Shown here piece after piece: positions 17,371 through 28,017 of a stretch of DNA of 64,000 nucleotides. Position 1 is the first letter of the stretch. The number at the start of each line of letters is the position of its first letter. The DNA comes from Sphingomonas sp. NFR15 (GTDB lineage: Bacteria; Pseudomonadota; Alphaproteobacteria; Sphingomonadales; Sphingomonadaceae). The notes under the pieces were generated by a model. That model was not told the DNA's origin. It was given only the letters and a program-made list of their open reading frames with translations, and made no database searches. A program made the translations under genes and the position numbers. Location: assembly GCF_900103265.1 (NCBI RefSeq), contig NZ_FMWX01000002.1, positions 1-64,000 of the forward strand, written 5' to 3'.

Positions 17371-18858
17371 CTACGCCGTGAAGATCGCCGTCCGCCCCAA
17401 CGTCGCCGCCAGCGCGGTATGCCGTCGCTCCACCGCCTCGCTATAGAGCGCGCGGTCCGTGCTTGGCGCGCTCAGCACCACCGCGCCGCCCTCGTCGCTA
17501 AGCCGGGTGCGGCGTAACGGTCCCTCCAGCCCACCGCTCAGCCGCTGGCCGAGCCGCATCGCCAGCCCCCAGCCGACCGCGCGCTTGAGATCCGCCGGCG
17601 GCGCCAGCGCCGCCACGGGCGCGGGCGCATCAGTCCCGCCGCCAAGGCTCGTGAACAGCGCCTGCGCCACCAGCGCGCGCCCGCGTCCGTCGATCCCCAC
17701 CCAATTGCCATGCAGCGCGATCTCGACCCCGCGTTCGGCGCGGAAATCGGGGTTGGCGCGCCAGCCGACGTCGGCGAGGAGACAGGCCGCCAGCCGCAAC
17801 CGCGCCATCGCCGGCGCATCCTGCGCGAACAGCGGCGCGATCCAGCCGTCAAGCAGATCGCCATGTTCGGCGAAGCGGCCGTGCAACCGCCCCTCGTCGC
17901 GCGCCGCCACGATCAGCGGATCGAGCGCGCGCGTCGCCGGATCGAGCGCCTGATAGAGCAACCCTTCGCGCAGGCCGTAAGCCGAGACGATCGTGCGCTC
18001 GCACTTGAGCTGCTTGAGCAGCACCGCCAGCACCGCGGTCGCATCGCTCAGCGTCCCCGCGCGCCCGGATTGCAGCCCCGGCACCGCGCGCAGCCAGCTC
18101 TTGTTGACCTGCGCGATCGTGCGGCTCATCCGCGTGATCGCGCCGCGTGGCATCGCATATTGGTGGATCACCGGCAGCGGATATTCGCGAAGATGCATGT
18201 CGAGCCGCGCCAGCGACCGCCACGATCCGCCGACCAGATACAGCGGCAGCCCCTCGCCGCGCCCGCTCCAGCCGGCGTCCGCGATCAGCCGCGCCACCCG
18301 CCGCTGGAGCGCGCCCGGCCCCTTGGCGCGGATCGCCGCCACGCGTAGCACGCCGAGCGGGAAGGAAACCCGGTCCTGCACGCCGCCCCCCGCGACCCGG
18401 ATCAGTTCCAGGCTGCCCCCGCCGAGATCGCCGACGATGCCGTTCGCTTCGGGAATCGCCGAGAGCACGCCATAGCCCGCGCCGATCGCCTCCTCTTCGC
18501 CCGACAAGAGCTCGACCTCGAGACCCGCCGCCTCGGCGATCGCGAGCAGCTTGCCCCCGTTGCTGGCGTCGCGCACGGCGGCGGTCGCGACGGTGCGCAG
18601 CCGGTCGACCTCCATCTCGCGCGCGACCGCGGCGAAGCGGTGCAGCGCGTCCTCCGCCATCCGCAGCGAGTCCCGGTTGATCGCGCCCGTCTCAGCGAGG
18701 CCACGCCCCAGCCCCGCCATCACCTTCTCGTTGAACAGGATCGCCGGCAGCCGCGCTGGCCCCTGATAGACGACCAGCCGGATCGAGTTCGAGCCGATGT
18801 CGATGATCGCGGTGCGCGGTTCGCCCGCACCGTCCGTGCCCTTGCCGAACAAAACCAC
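17371..18858 (-). CDS. ppx: Exopolyphosphatase / pppGpp phosphohydrolase (Ppx/GppA)
   Basis: Protein of 495 residues of the ASKHA phosphatase family. The N-terminal IDIGSNSIRLVVY is the first phosphate-binding loop, SGEEEAIGAGYG contains the conserved catalytic Glu pair, and GDLGGGSLELI is the second loop. A C-terminal HD-like helical domain follows. It releases phosphate from polyphosphate or pppGpp. It sits 2 bp behind the polyphosphate kinase gene on the same strand, so synthesis and degradation of polyphosphate are co-expressed. Ppx and GppA cannot be separated by sequence alone; the neighbour favours polyphosphate. Confidence 0.92.
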   Translation of the reverse strand: MVLFGKGTDGAGEPRTAIIDIGSNSIRLVVYQGPARLPAILFNEKVMAGLGRGLAETGAINRDSLRMAEDALHRFAAVAREMEVDRLRTVATAAVRDASNGGKLLAIAEAAGLEVELLSGEEEAIGAGYGVLSAIPEANGIVGDLGGGSLELIRVAGGGVQDRVSFPLGVLRVAAIRAKGPGALQRRVARLIADAGWSGRGEGLPLYLVGGSWRSLARLDMHLREYPLPVIHQYAMPRGAITRMSRTIAQVNKSWLRAVPGLQSGRAGTLSDATAVLAVLLKQLKCERTIVSAYGLREGLLYQALDPATRALDPLIVAARDEGRLHGRFAEHGDLLDGWIAPLFAQDAPAMARLRLAACLLADVGWRANPDFRAERGVEIALHGNWVGIDGRGRALVAQALFTSLGGGTDAPAPVAALAPPADLKRAVGWGLAMRLGQRLSGGLEGPLRRTRLSDEGGAVVLSAPSTDRALYSEAVERRHTALAATLGRTAIFTA

Positions 18859-18860
18859 GC

Positions 18861-21035
18861 TCAGCGCGTGCGCCGCAGCGACAGCTTGGGCACGGCATCG
18901 CTCGCGGCCAATGCGGCGCCGCGCCCGGACAGCGACGGGTTGGTCATGAAATAGCGGTGCAGGTTGAACGGCCGGTCGCCCGGATCGTCGCGGACGTAGC
19001 TGCCATCGGGCTGCAATTCCCAGCTCTGCTCGTTGTCGATCAGATTGGCGACCATCACCTGATCGAGAATCTGGTCATGGACGGTCGGATTCTCGATCGG
19101 CAGCATATATTCGACGCGCCGGTCGAAATTGCGCTGCATCCAGTCGGCCGAGGAGATGAAGATCTTGGCGCCGTCGTTGGGCAGCGCCTTGCCGTTGCCG
19201 AAGCACCAGATCCGGCTGTGTTCGAGGAACCGGCCGATCACCGATTTGACGCGGATGTTCTCGGACATGCCCGGCACGCCGGGCCGCAGGCAGCAGACGC
19301 CGCGCACGATCAGGTCGATCTCGACCCCGGCGTTGCTCGCCTCGTACAGTTTCTCGATCACGGCGGGATCGACCACCGAATTCATCTTCGCCCAGATCGC
19401 CGCGGGCTTGCCGGCCAGCGCGTTGGCGATCTCCGAATCGATCAGCCCCATCAATCGCGGGCGCAGGTCGCGTGGCGACAGGCTCACCTTGGTCATGCCG
19501 GTCGGCTCGATATAACCGGTGACATAGTTGAACATCTGCGCGGCATCGCGCCCGATCACCGGATCGGCGGTGAAGAAGCTGAGGTCGGTATAGATGCGCG
19601 CGGTGATCGGATGGTAATTGCCGGTGCCGAAGTGGCAATAGGTGCGATACTGGCCGGCCTCGCGACGCACCACCATCGAGACCTTGGCGTGCGTCTTCCA
19701 GTCGATGAAGCCGTAGACGACCTGCACGCCCGCGCGCTCCAGCGCGGTCGCCCACAGGAGGTTCTGCTCCTCGTCGAAGCGCGCCTTCAGCTCGACCACC
19801 GCGGTCACCGATTTGCCCGCTTCCGCCGCCGCGATCAGCGCGTTGATGACGGCGGACTGCTTGCCCGCGCGGTACAAGGTCTGCTTGATCGCGACCACGT
19901 CCGGGTCCGCCGCCGCCTGTTTGAGAAACGCGAGCACCACGTCGAACGTCTCATACGGGTGGTGGACGACGATATCCTTCGCCCGGATCGCCGCGAAGCA
20001 ATCGCCGCCGAATTCACGGATTCGCTCGGGGAACCGCGGCGAAAACGGCGTGAATTTCAGGTCCGGCCGATCCTCGTCGACCAGCGCCTCGAGATCGCCG
20101 ACGCCGAGGAACGCCCCGCTTTCGGTCACGAACGCGTCGGACCCGAGCTCGTCGCGCAGCACCGCGCCCAGTTCCTCGGGCATGCCGCTTTCCAGCTCCA
20201 GCCGGATCACGCGCCCGCGCCGCCGCCGCTTGATCGCGTTGGCGAAGTAGCGGACGAGATCCTCGGCCTCTTCCTCGATCTCGATATCGCTGTCGCGCAG
20301 CACGCGGAACTCGGCGCCGCCAAGCACGCGGTAGCCGGGGAAGATCAGCGGCGCGAACCGCTTCACCAGCGATTCCACCGCGACGTAGCGCACCGTCTCG
20401 CCCGGTATGCGCAGGAAGCGCGGCATCGGCGCCGGCAGCATCACCAGTTCGCGGATCGGCTGCTCGTCCGATTCGCGGACCATGTCGAACATCACCGCCA
20501 GCCCCTTGTTGGGCATGAACGGGAACGGGTGCGCGGGGTCGAGCGCCTGCGGCGTCAGGATCGGGAAGATCTGCTCGCGGAACTGCGTCTCCAGCCAGCG
20601 CAGTTCGTCGGGCGTGACCGATTCGTCTATCGTGCGCGAACTCAGCACGACGATCCCGGTCCCGGCGAGCAGCCCGCGCAGTTCACGCCACACGGTGCGC
20701 TGCTGTTCGATCAGCTCGTCCGCCTCGCCGACGATCGCGGCGAGCTGCTGGCTGCTGTTCAGTCCGTCGGGCGAGCGCCGCTCGACATCCTGCAATTGCT
20801 GGCCCTTCAGCCCGGCAACGCGCACCATGAAGAATTCGTCGAGGTTCGATCCCGAGATCGACAGGAAGCGCAGCCGCTCGAGCAGCGGGTGCGCCTGGTT
20901 GCGCGCCTCCTCCAGCACGCGGCGGTTGAACGCTATCCACGACAGCTCGCGGTTGAAATAGCGGTCGCTGCCCTCGGTCGCGGCGAACGGATCTTCGTCA
21001 TTGTCGATGCGGACGATATGCGCGGGTCGAGTCAT
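18861..21035 (-). CDS. ppk1: Polyphosphate kinase 1
   Basis: Protein of 725 residues with the four PPK1 domains in order: N domain ([19 protein letters not shown]), H domain ([19 protein letters not shown]), then two phospholipase-D-like C domains. [20 protein letters not shown] carries the His that becomes phosphorylated. It reversibly polymerises the gamma-phosphate of ATP into polyphosphate. The ATG at 21035 overlaps the stop of hdaA by one base (TGATG), which fixes the start; the open frame upstream is inside hdaA. Confidence 0.95.
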   Translation of the reverse strand: MTRPAHIVRIDNDEDPFAATEGSDRYFNRELSWIAFNRRVLEEARNQAHPLLERLRFLSISGSNLDEFFMVRVAGLKGQQLQDVERRSPDGLNSSQQLAAIVGEADELIEQQRTVWRELRGLLAGTGIVVLSSRTIDESVTPDELRWLETQFREQIFPILTPQALDPAHPFPFMPNKGLAVMFDMVRESDEQPIRELVMLPAPMPRFLRIPGETVRYVAVESLVKRFAPLIFPGYRVLGGAEFRVLRDSDIEIEEEAEDLVRYFANAIKRRRRGRVIRLELESGMPEELGAVLRDELGSDAFVTESGAFLGVGDLEALVDEDRPDLKFTPFSPRFPERIREFGGDCFAAIRAKDIVVHHPYETFDVVLAFLKQAAADPDVVAIKQTLYRAGKQSAVINALIAAAEAGKSVTAVVELKARFDEEQNLLWATALERAGVQVVYGFIDWKTHAKVSMVVRREAGQYRTYCHFGTGNYHPITARIYTDLSFFTADPVIGRDAAQMFNYVTGYIEPTGMTKVSLSPRDLRPRLMGLIDSEIANALAGKPAAIWAKMNSVVDPAVIEKLYEASNAGVEIDLIVRGVCCLRPGVPGMSENIRVKSVIGRFLEHSRIWCFGNGKALPNDGAKIFISSADWMQRNFDRRVEYMLPIENPTVHDQILDQVMVANLIDNEQSWELQPDGSYVRDDPGDRPFNLHRYFMTNPSLSGRGAALAASDAVPKLSLRRTR

Positions 21036-21667
21036 CAGGAGCCTGCCGATTCGCTTTGGGTGCCGTCGATCAGCCCTGCCTCGGCCAAGGTCGCGCGCGC
21101 AAGCGTGATCGACAGCCGCTTGCGGCTGCCCAGCACCGCCTCGTCGAGCACGTCGACCGCGCGCAGCAACGCGACATGCGTGCGCTCGATCCGCCGTACC
21201 AGCCATTCGATCAGGTCAGCCCGCGCGTCGAGGCCGCGCCGGTAGAATTGCCGCTCGAACAGCGCGCGCATCAGCGCCTCGTCGGGGTCGCCGAGCCGCA
21301 GCGTCGGGCTGGCGACCAGCCGCGAGCGCAGATCGGGCAACCGGATCGCCCATTCGGGCGGGGGCGCATAGGCGACGATCACCACCGGCTTGCGGGTTTC
21401 CTGCGCGCGGTTCCACGCGTGGAAGATGTCGGCTTCCCTCTGCTGCTCGGCATCGTCGATCAACTGCCCGCCCGCCTTGGCGGCGAAGATCCGCGCGAGC
21501 AGGCTGCGCCCGGATTTGCGCGGGCCGGTCACCACCACCGCCGCGACCGGCCAGGTGCTCCAATGTTCGAGCTGCTGGACGGCGCGTTCGTTCGATTGGG
21601 TCACCAGAAACTCATCGTCACGCGGGTCCGCCGGCCACTCCAGGGGCAAAGCGAGTTGCGCGCTCAC
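21035..21667 (-). CDS. hdaA: DnaA regulatory inactivator HdaA-like
   Basis: Protein of 210 residues. QLALPL at residues 4-9 is a sliding-clamp (DnaN) binding motif, as in Hda. The rest is an AAA+ core related to DnaA with a modified Walker A ([15 protein letters not shown]) and the DnaA-like LPDLRSRL segment. Hda with the DNA-loaded clamp stimulates ATP hydrolysis by DnaA and so limits re-initiation of replication. The Walker A lacks the canonical GKT (GRS here), which is common in alphaproteobacterial homologues. ATGA and TGATG overlaps join it to both neighbours. Confidence 0.87.
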   Translation of the reverse strand: MSAQLALPLEWPADPRDDEFLVTQSNERAVQQLEHWSTWPVAAVVVTGPRKSGRSLLARIFAAKAGGQLIDDAEQQREADIFHAWNRAQETRKPVVIVAYAPPPEWAIRLPDLRSRLVASPTLRLGDPDEALMRALFERQFYRRGLDARADLIEWLVRRIERTHVALLRAVDVLDEAVLGSRKRLSITLARATLAEAGLIDGTQSESAGS

Positions 21668-22923
21668 CCCGGATTGCCCTCCGTCGTCTGCGCGCGCCGG
21701 ATGCGAATCGTGGTGCCGGTGCCGTTCACCACCCAGCCCCGCGCCTCCAGTTGCGCGCGGAACAGCGCCGGATCGGCGTCATAGGTGACGCGCATCACCG
21801 ACACGCCACCCAGCGCGAGGCTGGTGGTGACGGCGCTGCGCACGCCGGCCAGGCCACGGAGCGCCGCCTCGGTCGCTGTGACGGCGGCGGCACCAGGCGT
21901 ATCGACCTGCACGGTGATCGCCACCGTCGCGGTATCTCCCGGCGAAAGCGCGATCGCGCCGCTCGGCGAGACCGCGTCGGTCGGGGTTTCGCTCGGCGTG
22001 GGGGTGGGCGTCGGTGTCGGCGCGACCGGCGGCACATAGGCGAGACTGGAATCGGGCTGGAGTGCACCGCCGCGCAACTCCGCCTGATACGCCGCGTCGA
22101 TCCGCTTCACGCCTTCGTCGAGCAGCAACGGCAGCGCATCGGCATTGCCGACGCGCAGCGTGAAGCGCGTAACGATCTTGTTGTCCGGCCCATGCCGCGC
22201 CTCGAACGCGCCGATGATCGGGCCGCCCGGCCATTGCCGGGACAGCCGCACGATCGGCACGAGGATGTCGTTCGATCCATATTGGTCGAGCACGGTGCGC
22301 CACCACGCGCGCCCCGGCCGCGTCGTCTGGCCGAGGTTGAGCAGCAGCGAATCATTGCCGGTGCCGCTCGGCCGCACATAATCGATCAAACTGGTGCTGG
22401 TGCGGAAGCGCCCCCACGCCTGCACCCACGGATTGTCCTGCTCGAACGCGATTCCCGCTCCGCCCGAATAGGCGATCGGAATCGTCAGCATCGATGTCGA
22501 GCGCTGTTCCTGATCGGCGACGCCGAGCAGCGCGCCCGCCCGGGCGCGGCTGAACAGCACGCCGAGGCGCGCGATATAACGGTTGGGGCCGATCTGCTCG
22601 TTCTCGACGATGATGCCCGACACCATCGAATCGAGCGCTCCGTCGGAAACGCCGCCCACGCTCGCGCCGAGCCGCTGGGCGAGCATCTGCCAGCCCTTGC
22701 GCTGCGCGAGCCGCCAGCCGGCGTAGCGCGCGGCGTCGGCATTGCCCGCGCTCACGTCGACGCGGATTCCGCTGACCTCATAGCTGCCCGATCCGTCGCC
22801 GATCGCCCCTGATGGCGAGGTCGGCGCCGGCGGCGCGGCATCCTGGGCAAGCAGCAAGCCACCGCTGGCGACGAGCGCCGATGCGACGAGAAACTGGAAC
22901 GGGCGGGAAAGGCGCGGCGGCAT
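21664..22923 (-). CDS. Exported DUF2066-like protein of the hdaA-purM locus
   Basis: Protein of 419 residues with a signal peptide ([19 protein letters not shown]). Residues 45-120 ([35 protein letters not shown]) resemble the DUF2066 fold. A Pro/Thr linker ([13 protein letters not shown]) and a final ferredoxin-like domain ([20 protein letters not shown]) similar to heavy-metal-associated folds follow, without metal Cys. The gene overlaps hdaA by ATGA and is divergent from purM (63 bp). Function is not established. Its conserved position next to hdaA is characteristic of sphingomonads as far as I know. Confidence 0.7.
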   Translation of the reverse strand: MPPRLSRPFQFLVASALVASGGLLLAQDAAPPAPTSPSGAIGDGSGSYEVSGIRVDVSAGNADAARYAGWRLAQRKGWQMLAQRLGASVGGVSDGALDSMVSGIIVENEQIGPNRYIARLGVLFSRARAGALLGVADQEQRSTSMLTIPIAYSGGAGIAFEQDNPWVQAWGRFRTSTSLIDYVRPSGTGNDSLLLNLGQTTRPGRAWWRTVLDQYGSNDILVPIVRLSRQWPGGPIIGAFEARHGPDNKIVTRFTLRVGNADALPLLLDEGVKRIDAAYQAELRGGALQPDSSLAYVPPVAPTPTPTPTPSETPTDAVSPSGAIALSPGDTATVAITVQVDTPGAAAVTATEAALRGLAGVRSAVTTSLALGGVSVMRVTYDADPALFRAQLEARGWVVNGTGTTIRIRRAQTTEGNPG

Positions 22924-22986
22924 GTCGGCGCCCTTTTGGCGAAGCAGGCGTGGAAATCCAAGCGGGATATGGCTAGGCGACGCAGT

Positions 22987-24081
22987 ATGAGCGACAAACC
23001 CTACACCTATGCGCAGGCCGGCGTCTCGATCGCGGCCGGAAATGCGCTCGTCCGCGCGATCGCCCCGCTGGCCAAGGCGACGCGCCGCGCGGGCGCAGAC
23101 GCCGATCTCGGCGGCTTCGGCGGCTTCTTCGATCTGAAGGCGGCGGGCTTCACCGATCCGCTGCTCGTTGCCGCGAACGACGGCGTCGGCACTAAGCTCA
23201 AGCTCGCGATCGACTCCGGTCACCATGATGGTGTCGGGATCGATCTCGTCGCGATGTGCGCCAACGATCTCATCGTCCAGGGCGCCGAGCCCTTGTTCTT
23301 CCTCGATTATTACGCGACCGGAAAATTGGAGCCCGGCGTCGCCGAGCGGGTCGTCGCCTCGATCGCGCAAGGCTGTCTGCAAGCCGGCTGCGCGCTGATC
23401 GGCGGCGAGACCGCCGAGATGCCGGGCATGTACGCGCCCGGCGACTATGATCTCGCCGGCTTCTGCGTCGGCGCGGTCGAGCGCGACCGCGTGCTGACCG
23501 GCAAGCATATCGCGGCGGGCGATGTCGTGCTCGGCCTCGCCTCGAGCGGTGTCCACTCGAACGGCTTCTCGCTGGTTCGCCGGCTCGCCGCCGACAAGGG
23601 CTGGAAGCTCGACCGCCCCGCCCCCTTCGATATCGACACGCTGCTGATCGACGCGCTGATGGCGCCGACCCGCATTTATGTGAAGAGCCTGCTGCCGGCG
23701 CTGCGCGTCGGCCGCATCAAGGGCCTCGCGCACATCACCGGCGGCGGCTTGCTCGAAAACATCCCGCGCGTGCTGCCCGAAGGCACCCACGCGATGATCC
23801 ACGCCGACGCCTGGGAGCAACCGCGGCTGATGGCGTTCCTCCAGGCGCAGGGCGGCATCGAGCCGGGCGAGATGGCGCGCACCTTCAACTGCGGGATCGG
23901 CATGGCGGTGGTGGTCGCCGCCAACGACGCCGACGACGTGACGGCGATGCTCGCAGGCGCGGGCGAAACCGTGCTGCGCATCGGCGAGATCGTCGCGGGC
24001 GAGCGCGGCTGCACCGTCAACGGGCGCATCGAGACCTGGGGCGGCCGCGATGCCTGGTCGGCGACGCACCTGCATGCCTGA
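22987..24081 (+). CDS. purM: Phosphoribosylformylglycinamidine cyclo-ligase (AIR synthetase)
   Basis: Protein of 364 residues. [15 protein letters not shown], the GGFGGFFDL loop, [23 protein letters not shown] and [15 protein letters not shown] are the diagnostic PurM motifs for ATP and FGAM binding. It catalyses the fifth step of de novo purine synthesis in the cytoplasm. The ATG at 22987 is chosen because it begins the conserved N-terminus. purN follows after 171 bp. Confidence 0.96.
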   Translation: MSDKPYTYAQAGVSIAAGNALVRAIAPLAKATRRAGADADLGGFGGFFDLKAAGFTDPLLVAANDGVGTKLKLAIDSGHHDGVGIDLVAMCANDLIVQGAEPLFFLDYYATGKLEPGVAERVVASIAQGCLQAGCALIGGETAEMPGMYAPGDYDLAGFCVGAVERDRVLTGKHIAAGDVVLGLASSGVHSNGFSLVRRLAADKGWKLDRPAPFDIDTLLIDALMAPTRIYVKSLLPALRVGRIKGLAHITGGGLLENIPRVLPEGTHAMIHADAWEQPRLMAFLQAQGGIEPGEMARTFNCGIGMAVVVAANDADDVTAMLAGAGETVLRIGEIVAGERGCTVNGRIETWGGRDAWSATHLHA

Positions 24082-24190
24082 CCGCATCATCGGCGCGGGT
24101 CGACCCTTGGCGAGAGCCCTCGCGATGCTCCCGCGCAGGCCGGAGCCCAGAGTCGCGCGCGCTACGCATCGGCGTTCCCCTTGCCGCTGG

Positions 24191-24210
24191 GTTCCCGCCT
24201 CCGTGGGAAC
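24191..24210. repeat. Inverted repeat in the purM-purN gap
   Basis: GTTCCC and GGGAAC form a perfect 6-bp stem around an 8-nt loop. A degenerate partner (ctcccgcgcaggccggagc) lies about 60 bp upstream. The pair resembles intergenic REP/ERIC-like palindromes of alphaproteobacteria and explains why purM and purN are 171 bp apart. A role in mRNA stability is possible. Confidence 0.4.
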
Positions 24211-24252
24211 ACAAAGCTCCGGTCCGCGCAACTTTTGCCCGGAATCTCCGCA

Positions 24253-24816
24253 ATGAAACATCGCGTCGCCATCCTCATCTCCGGGCGCGGCTCGAACATG
24301 ATGAGCATCGTCGCCGCCGCGGGCGACGCCTACCAGGTCGCGCTGGTCGCCTCCGACAAACCCGATGCCGCCGGGCTCGCCTGGGCGAAGGCGCGGGGCC
24401 TGCCCACTTGGGCGCTCTCGCCCAAGGGCATCGGCAAACCCGCGTTCGAGGCCGCGCTCGACGCCGCGTTGCGCGAGGCCGGCGTCGGCACGATCGCGCT
24501 TGCCGGCTATATGCGGCTGCTCTCGGACGATTTCGTCGCGCGCTGGCGCGGCCGCATCATCAACATCCACCCCTCGCTCCTGCCCAAGTACAAGGGGCTC
24601 GACACCCACGCCCGCGCGATCGCGGCGGGCGACAGCCACGGCGGCTGCTCGGTCCACGTCGTCACCGAGGAGCTCGATGGCGGCGCCGTGCTCGGCCAGA
24701 CCGAAGTGCCGATCGAGCCGGGCGACACCGCCGAAACGCTCGCCGCGCGCGTGCTGGTCGCGGAGCATCGCCTGTATCCGCGCGTTCTGGCAGAGTTCGT
24801 CGCCCAGACTTCGTAG
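24253..24816 (+). CDS. purN: Phosphoribosylglycinamide formyltransferase
   Basis: Protein of 187 residues. RVAILISGRGSNM is the phosphate-binding loop. INIHPSLLPKYKGLDTHARA contains the catalytic Asn-His and folate-site residues, and HVVTEELDGG with the downstream Asp completes the active site. It transfers a formyl group from 10-formyltetrahydrofolate to GAR, the third step of purine synthesis. It is downstream of purM in the same direction. Confidence 0.96.
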   Translation: MKHRVAILISGRGSNMMSIVAAAGDAYQVALVASDKPDAAGLAWAKARGLPTWALSPKGIGKPAFEAALDAALREAGVGTIALAGYMRLLSDDFVARWRGRIINIHPSLLPKYKGLDTHARAIAAGDSHGGCSVHVVTEELDGGAVLGQTEVPIEPGDTAETLAARVLVAEHRLYPRVLAEFVAQTS

Positions 24817-24832
24817 CCAAGGTGAGTCGCCC

Positions 24833-25210
24833 ATGAGCCCCGATCCCGAAGCCGCCCTCGCCCGCGTCCGCGCCTATTGCCTCGCCTTGCCGGAAGCGGA
24901 GGAAAAGATATCGCACGGCGCGCCCGGCTTCCTCATCGCGGGCGGCAAGTTCTTCGCCTATTTCTGGCACAACCACCACAATGACGGCGAAACGGTCGCG
25001 ATCGTCCGCACCACCGGCCATGACGAGCAACAGATGCTGATCGAAAGCGGCCCGGCCTTCTATTACGCCCCGCCCTATCTCGCCCCCTTCGGCTGGGTGG
25101 CGATGCGGCTCGACGGCGCCGATCTCGACTGGGACCGGGTCGGTGACCGGATCGCGGCGAGCTGGGAACTCGCCGCGCCCGAGCGGCTGCTGGAGGCGGG
25201 CGGCCGATGA
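24833..25210 (+). CDS. MmcQ/YjbR-family protein
   Basis: Protein of 125 residues. The N-terminal VRAYCLALPEAEEKISHGAPGF and the GKFFAYFW strand are characteristic of the MmcQ/YjbR fold, which has a double-wing DNA-binding-like shape. It begins 16 bp after purN and overlaps the next gene by ATGA. The biochemical role of the family is not settled. Confidence 0.8.
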   Translation: MSPDPEAALARVRAYCLALPEAEEKISHGAPGFLIAGGKFFAYFWHNHHNDGETVAIVRTTGHDEQQMLIESGPAFYYAPPYLAPFGWVAMRLDGADLDWDRVGDRIAASWELAAPERLLEAGGR

Positions 25211-25809
25211 GCGAACCCAACGCCTCCGAACGCGCCGAATCGCGCGCGATCCGCAAACGCTGGGTCACGCTGGCGGAGATCGTCGCGGTGGCCGGCCTGG
25301 TCATCTCGGGCACGACGGCGTGGCTGAGCTGGTCCGAGCGGCGCAGCGACGAGCAGGAAAAACACGTCGAGAAGATCACCGAGGCGCATGCCCGCGCGCT
25401 CGTCCGCCTCACCGCGACGCCCGAGCACGGCGGTGCAACCCTCGCCCTCAAGGATGCCGAGCATGACGTGCAGAGCGTCGACATCCGCTTCCCCAAGGCG
25501 CTCGGCGTTCCCGCGCAGAACAGCATCCTCAGCCCGCATATCGACGCCGACTGGGTCGCCAAGCCGCTGCTGGAGGCGACCAAGGACGGCCCCGACAAGC
25601 GCGAAGGCCGGCTGCCGGTGTTGATCGCCGCGAGCTACTGGGATGGCGACCAGCAACGCACCGATACCGCGATCTACGATATCGTCTGGCAGACCGAGGG
25701 CGGGCTGATCTGGGGCCACAAGCTCAGGCTCAAGGGGCTGATGCTGCGCGAACGCACCGCCTCGGTCGCTCGCCTCGATTCGCTCTGGAAGGCAGAGCGG
25801 CCGCGCTGA
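25207..25809 (+). CDS. Uncharacterised single-pass membrane protein
   Basis: Protein of 200 residues. A short charged N-terminus is followed by one membrane helix (VTLAEIVAVAGLVISGTTAWLSW) and a soluble region of about 160 residues beginning with a Glu/Lys-rich helix (RRSDEQEKHVEKITEAHA). The C-terminal part is predicted to be beta-rich. I recognise no domain. It is translationally coupled (ATGA) to the MmcQ-like gene. Confidence 0.65.
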   Translation: MSEPNASERAESRAIRKRWVTLAEIVAVAGLVISGTTAWLSWSERRSDEQEKHVEKITEAHARALVRLTATPEHGGATLALKDAEHDVQSVDIRFPKALGVPAQNSILSPHIDADWVAKPLLEATKDGPDKREGRLPVLIAASYWDGDQQRTDTAIYDIVWQTEGGLIWGHKLRLKGLMLRERTASVARLDSLWKAERPR

Positions 25810-25838
25810 ACGCCTCGCCGCTCGCGGCGAGGATCGGC

Positions 25839-27095
25839 TTACCGCGACGCCAGTTCCGCCCCCGGCTTCACCCAGGTCGCAAGCTGATCGCCCGCGCCGG
25901 GGCGCACGAAGCACCGCCCGCCGGCGGCGCGATATGACGCGCACAGATTCACCGCATCGCCGCGCGCATAGCCGCCGAGCGAAAGCCGATAGAAGCTCCC
26001 CGTCCCGGTCTTGACGGTCACGCCCTGCGGCCTCTGCCCCGAGAAGGTCGGAAAGCGCCGCGCGGCGCGCTGCCACGCGTCGCGCGCGACCGCCACGGTA
26101 TCGAACGCACCGAGTTGGACGTAGAATTTCCCGCTCGCGAACGCGCGCGGCGCATCCTCGACCGGCGCCGCCCTGACGGGCGTCTTGGACGCGAGCGCCG
26201 CCTCAGGCTTGGCCGCGAGCGGCTGGACGACCTCCTGCCGCGCGGCGAACCGCACCGTCGGCACGCCGGTGTCGAGCGACGGCGCCGCGTCGGGTGCCGC
26301 CGCCACCGCGGCCGCAGCGGGCTCGGCGCGCGCCACGTCGACCGGTGCCGCGGCCTTGAGCGCGAGCGCGGCCGGGCGCCCCTTGTCCGCCACCGCCGTC
26401 ACGCCGAGCAGCGCCGCGACCTGGTCCGAGGCCGTCTTGGGCCGCGCGAACGCGCCCCATGCGACGATGCGCTTGTCGGCATCGGCGGGGGAGAGATCGA
26501 GCCCCGCCACCGCCCGCGCCTCGGTCCAGCGCCCGGCGAGCGCGAGGCTCAGCGCGAGGTTCTGGCGCGTCTTGGTGCCCGCCGTATCAGCCCGCGCCGC
26601 GCTGGCGAGCAGATCGACCGCCGCCGCCGGATCACCCGCCAGCGCGATCGCGAGGCCGCGGTCGCTGACCGGGATCGAGTCGGCATGCGCCGAGAGCGTC
26701 CCACGCGCCGCCGCCCAATCACCGGTCGCGATCTGCGCCAGCGCGAGATTGAGCGCGGCCTTGCCATTGCCGGCGTCGAGCGTGAGCGTGTCGCCGAAGG
26801 CGTCGCGCGCCGAGCCGAACCGCCCCGCCTTCAGATAGGATTGGCCGAGCAGCATGCGGAACTCGGCCGAATCCGGCGCGGCCAGGGCGGCACGCTCGGC
26901 ATGTTTGACGGCATCGGCACCCTTGCCGCGCGCCAATAGCGCGCGCGCCTTGGCGGCTTCCGCCGCCGCCTTGCGCGCGTCGCCACTCTGCGAATGGCTG
27001 CCCGCCACCGCGACACCCTGCACGCCCACCGCCAGAGCGCCGCCGAGCAGCAGCACCGAAGCGCCCAGGGAAACGATCGCACGCGTCTTCATCAT
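25839..27095 (-). CDS. TPR and SPOR domain protein
   Basis: Protein of 418 residues with a signal peptide (VSLGASVLLLGGALAVGVQGVAVAG). TPR-like helical repeats follow at about 40-200 (ALLARGKGADAVKHAERAAL, GQSYLKAGRFGSARDAF), then an Ala-rich linker and a C-terminal SPOR domain at about 335-410 (KFYVQLGAFDTVAVARDAWQ, GSFYRLSLGGYA). SPOR domains bind denuded peptidoglycan at the division septum. The ATGATG start overlaps the stop of the ParA-like gene, so the two are coupled, with ggaga as ribosome site. A role in septum or envelope organisation is likely. Confidence 0.82.
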   Translation of the reverse strand: MMKTRAIVSLGASVLLLGGALAVGVQGVAVAGSHSQSGDARKAAAEAAKARALLARGKGADAVKHAERAALAAPDSAEFRMLLGQSYLKAGRFGSARDAFGDTLTLDAGNGKAALNLALAQIATGDWAAARGTLSAHADSIPVSDRGLAIALAGDPAAAVDLLASAARADTAGTKTRQNLALSLALAGRWTEARAVAGLDLSPADADKRIVAWGAFARPKTASDQVAALLGVTAVADKGRPAALALKAAAPVDVARAEPAAAAVAAAPDAAPSLDTGVPTVRFAARQEVVQPLAAKPEAALASKTPVRAAPVEDAPRAFASGKFYVQLGAFDTVAVARDAWQRAARRFPTFSGQRPQGVTVKTGTGSFYRLSLGGYARGDAVNLCASYRAAGGRCFVRPGAGDQLATWVKPGAELASR

Positions 27096-27841
27096 ATTTC
27101 TCCATTCGAGCGCCCGGCACACGGCGGCAGGCGCGCCCCGCGACGGCCGAACACGCCGCTTACCGGGCGCTGCGCGGCCGCGCCGGTCGGCGACGGTGGC
27201 GCGAACACGGTGCGGCGGAAATTGGTTTCCAGCCGGTCCGAAACGAAGCGCCACAAGGCCTCGATCTCGGCGGCGGATCGGCCGTCGGCGTCGTGTTCGG
27301 TCACGGTGCCTCCGTCGATCATCGCGGTCGCGAAATCGGCGCGGTGATGGATGACGACCGGCGACACCGTCCCATGCCGCGAAAGCGCCAGCATCGTCTC
27401 GCCGGTGATGCGCGCATCGGGTGCCGCGCCGTTGACGACGAACAGCAACGGCTTGCCCGCGCGCGCGCACAAATCCGCGGTCGCACCGACCGCGCGCAGA
27501 TCGTGCGGGCTGGGTCGCGTCGGGATGACGATCAGCTCGGCGAGCTCTACCACGCTTTGCGTCGCCGCGCTCGTGGCGGATGGCGCGTCGATCACCGCCA
27601 GCCGGAAGCCTTGCCGGCGCAGCCCCTCCAGATCGGCGGCCAGCCGCGCCATCGTGCTCCGCGCGAGCGCGGGATAGGGGGCGGCGCGGTCGTTCCACCA
27701 ATCCGCCAGTGAGGCTTGCGGATCGAGGTCGATCAGCACCACCGGCCCCGCCCCGGCGCGCTCGGCCTGGACGGCGAGATGCCCGGACAGCGTGGTCTTG
27801 CCCGATCCGCCCTTCTGTGATGCCATTGCGACGACGCGCAT
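27092..27841 (-). CDS. ParA-family ATPase
   Basis: Protein of 249 residues. MASQKGGSGKTT is the deviant Walker A of the ParA/MinD family with its signature Lys. VLIDLDPQASLADW is switch I, and VIDAPSATS is the Walker B/switch II region. No ParB gene is nearby. It is directly coupled (ATGA) to a TPR-SPOR protein, so it probably positions an envelope or division component rather than partitioning a plasmid. The start at 27841 places the P-loop at the usual distance from the N-terminus. Confidence 0.85.
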   Translation of the reverse strand: MRVVAMASQKGGSGKTTLSGHLAVQAERAGAGPVVLIDLDPQASLADWWNDRAAPYPALARSTMARLAADLEGLRRQGFRLAVIDAPSATSAATQSVVELAELIVIPTRPSPHDLRAVGATADLCARAGKPLLFVVNGAAPDARITGETMLALSRHGTVSPVVIHHRADFATAMIDGGTVTEHDADGRSAAEIEALWRFVSDRLETNFRRTVFAPPSPTGAAAQRPVSGVFGRRGARLPPCAGRSNGEI

Positions 27842-28017
27842 GTGCCCCGTGAACCCCCGCCAGTAGAAGGCCGCCACTGCCCCAATATTGGTCAAGAACG
27901 GGTTAACGGCCCGCGATCCGCACCTTTTCGGCACGCGGTGCCTAACGAAATCTTTGCCAATCCTGTCTATGTCGGCCTAACCGGAAGTGGTTTGGGGCAT
28001 GAAATGCGGGTCCGCGA

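Noticed and set aside
18957..21245. A 762-codon frame opposite polyphosphate kinase
   Set aside because: It mirrors the conserved ppk1 codons and has no recognisable domain.
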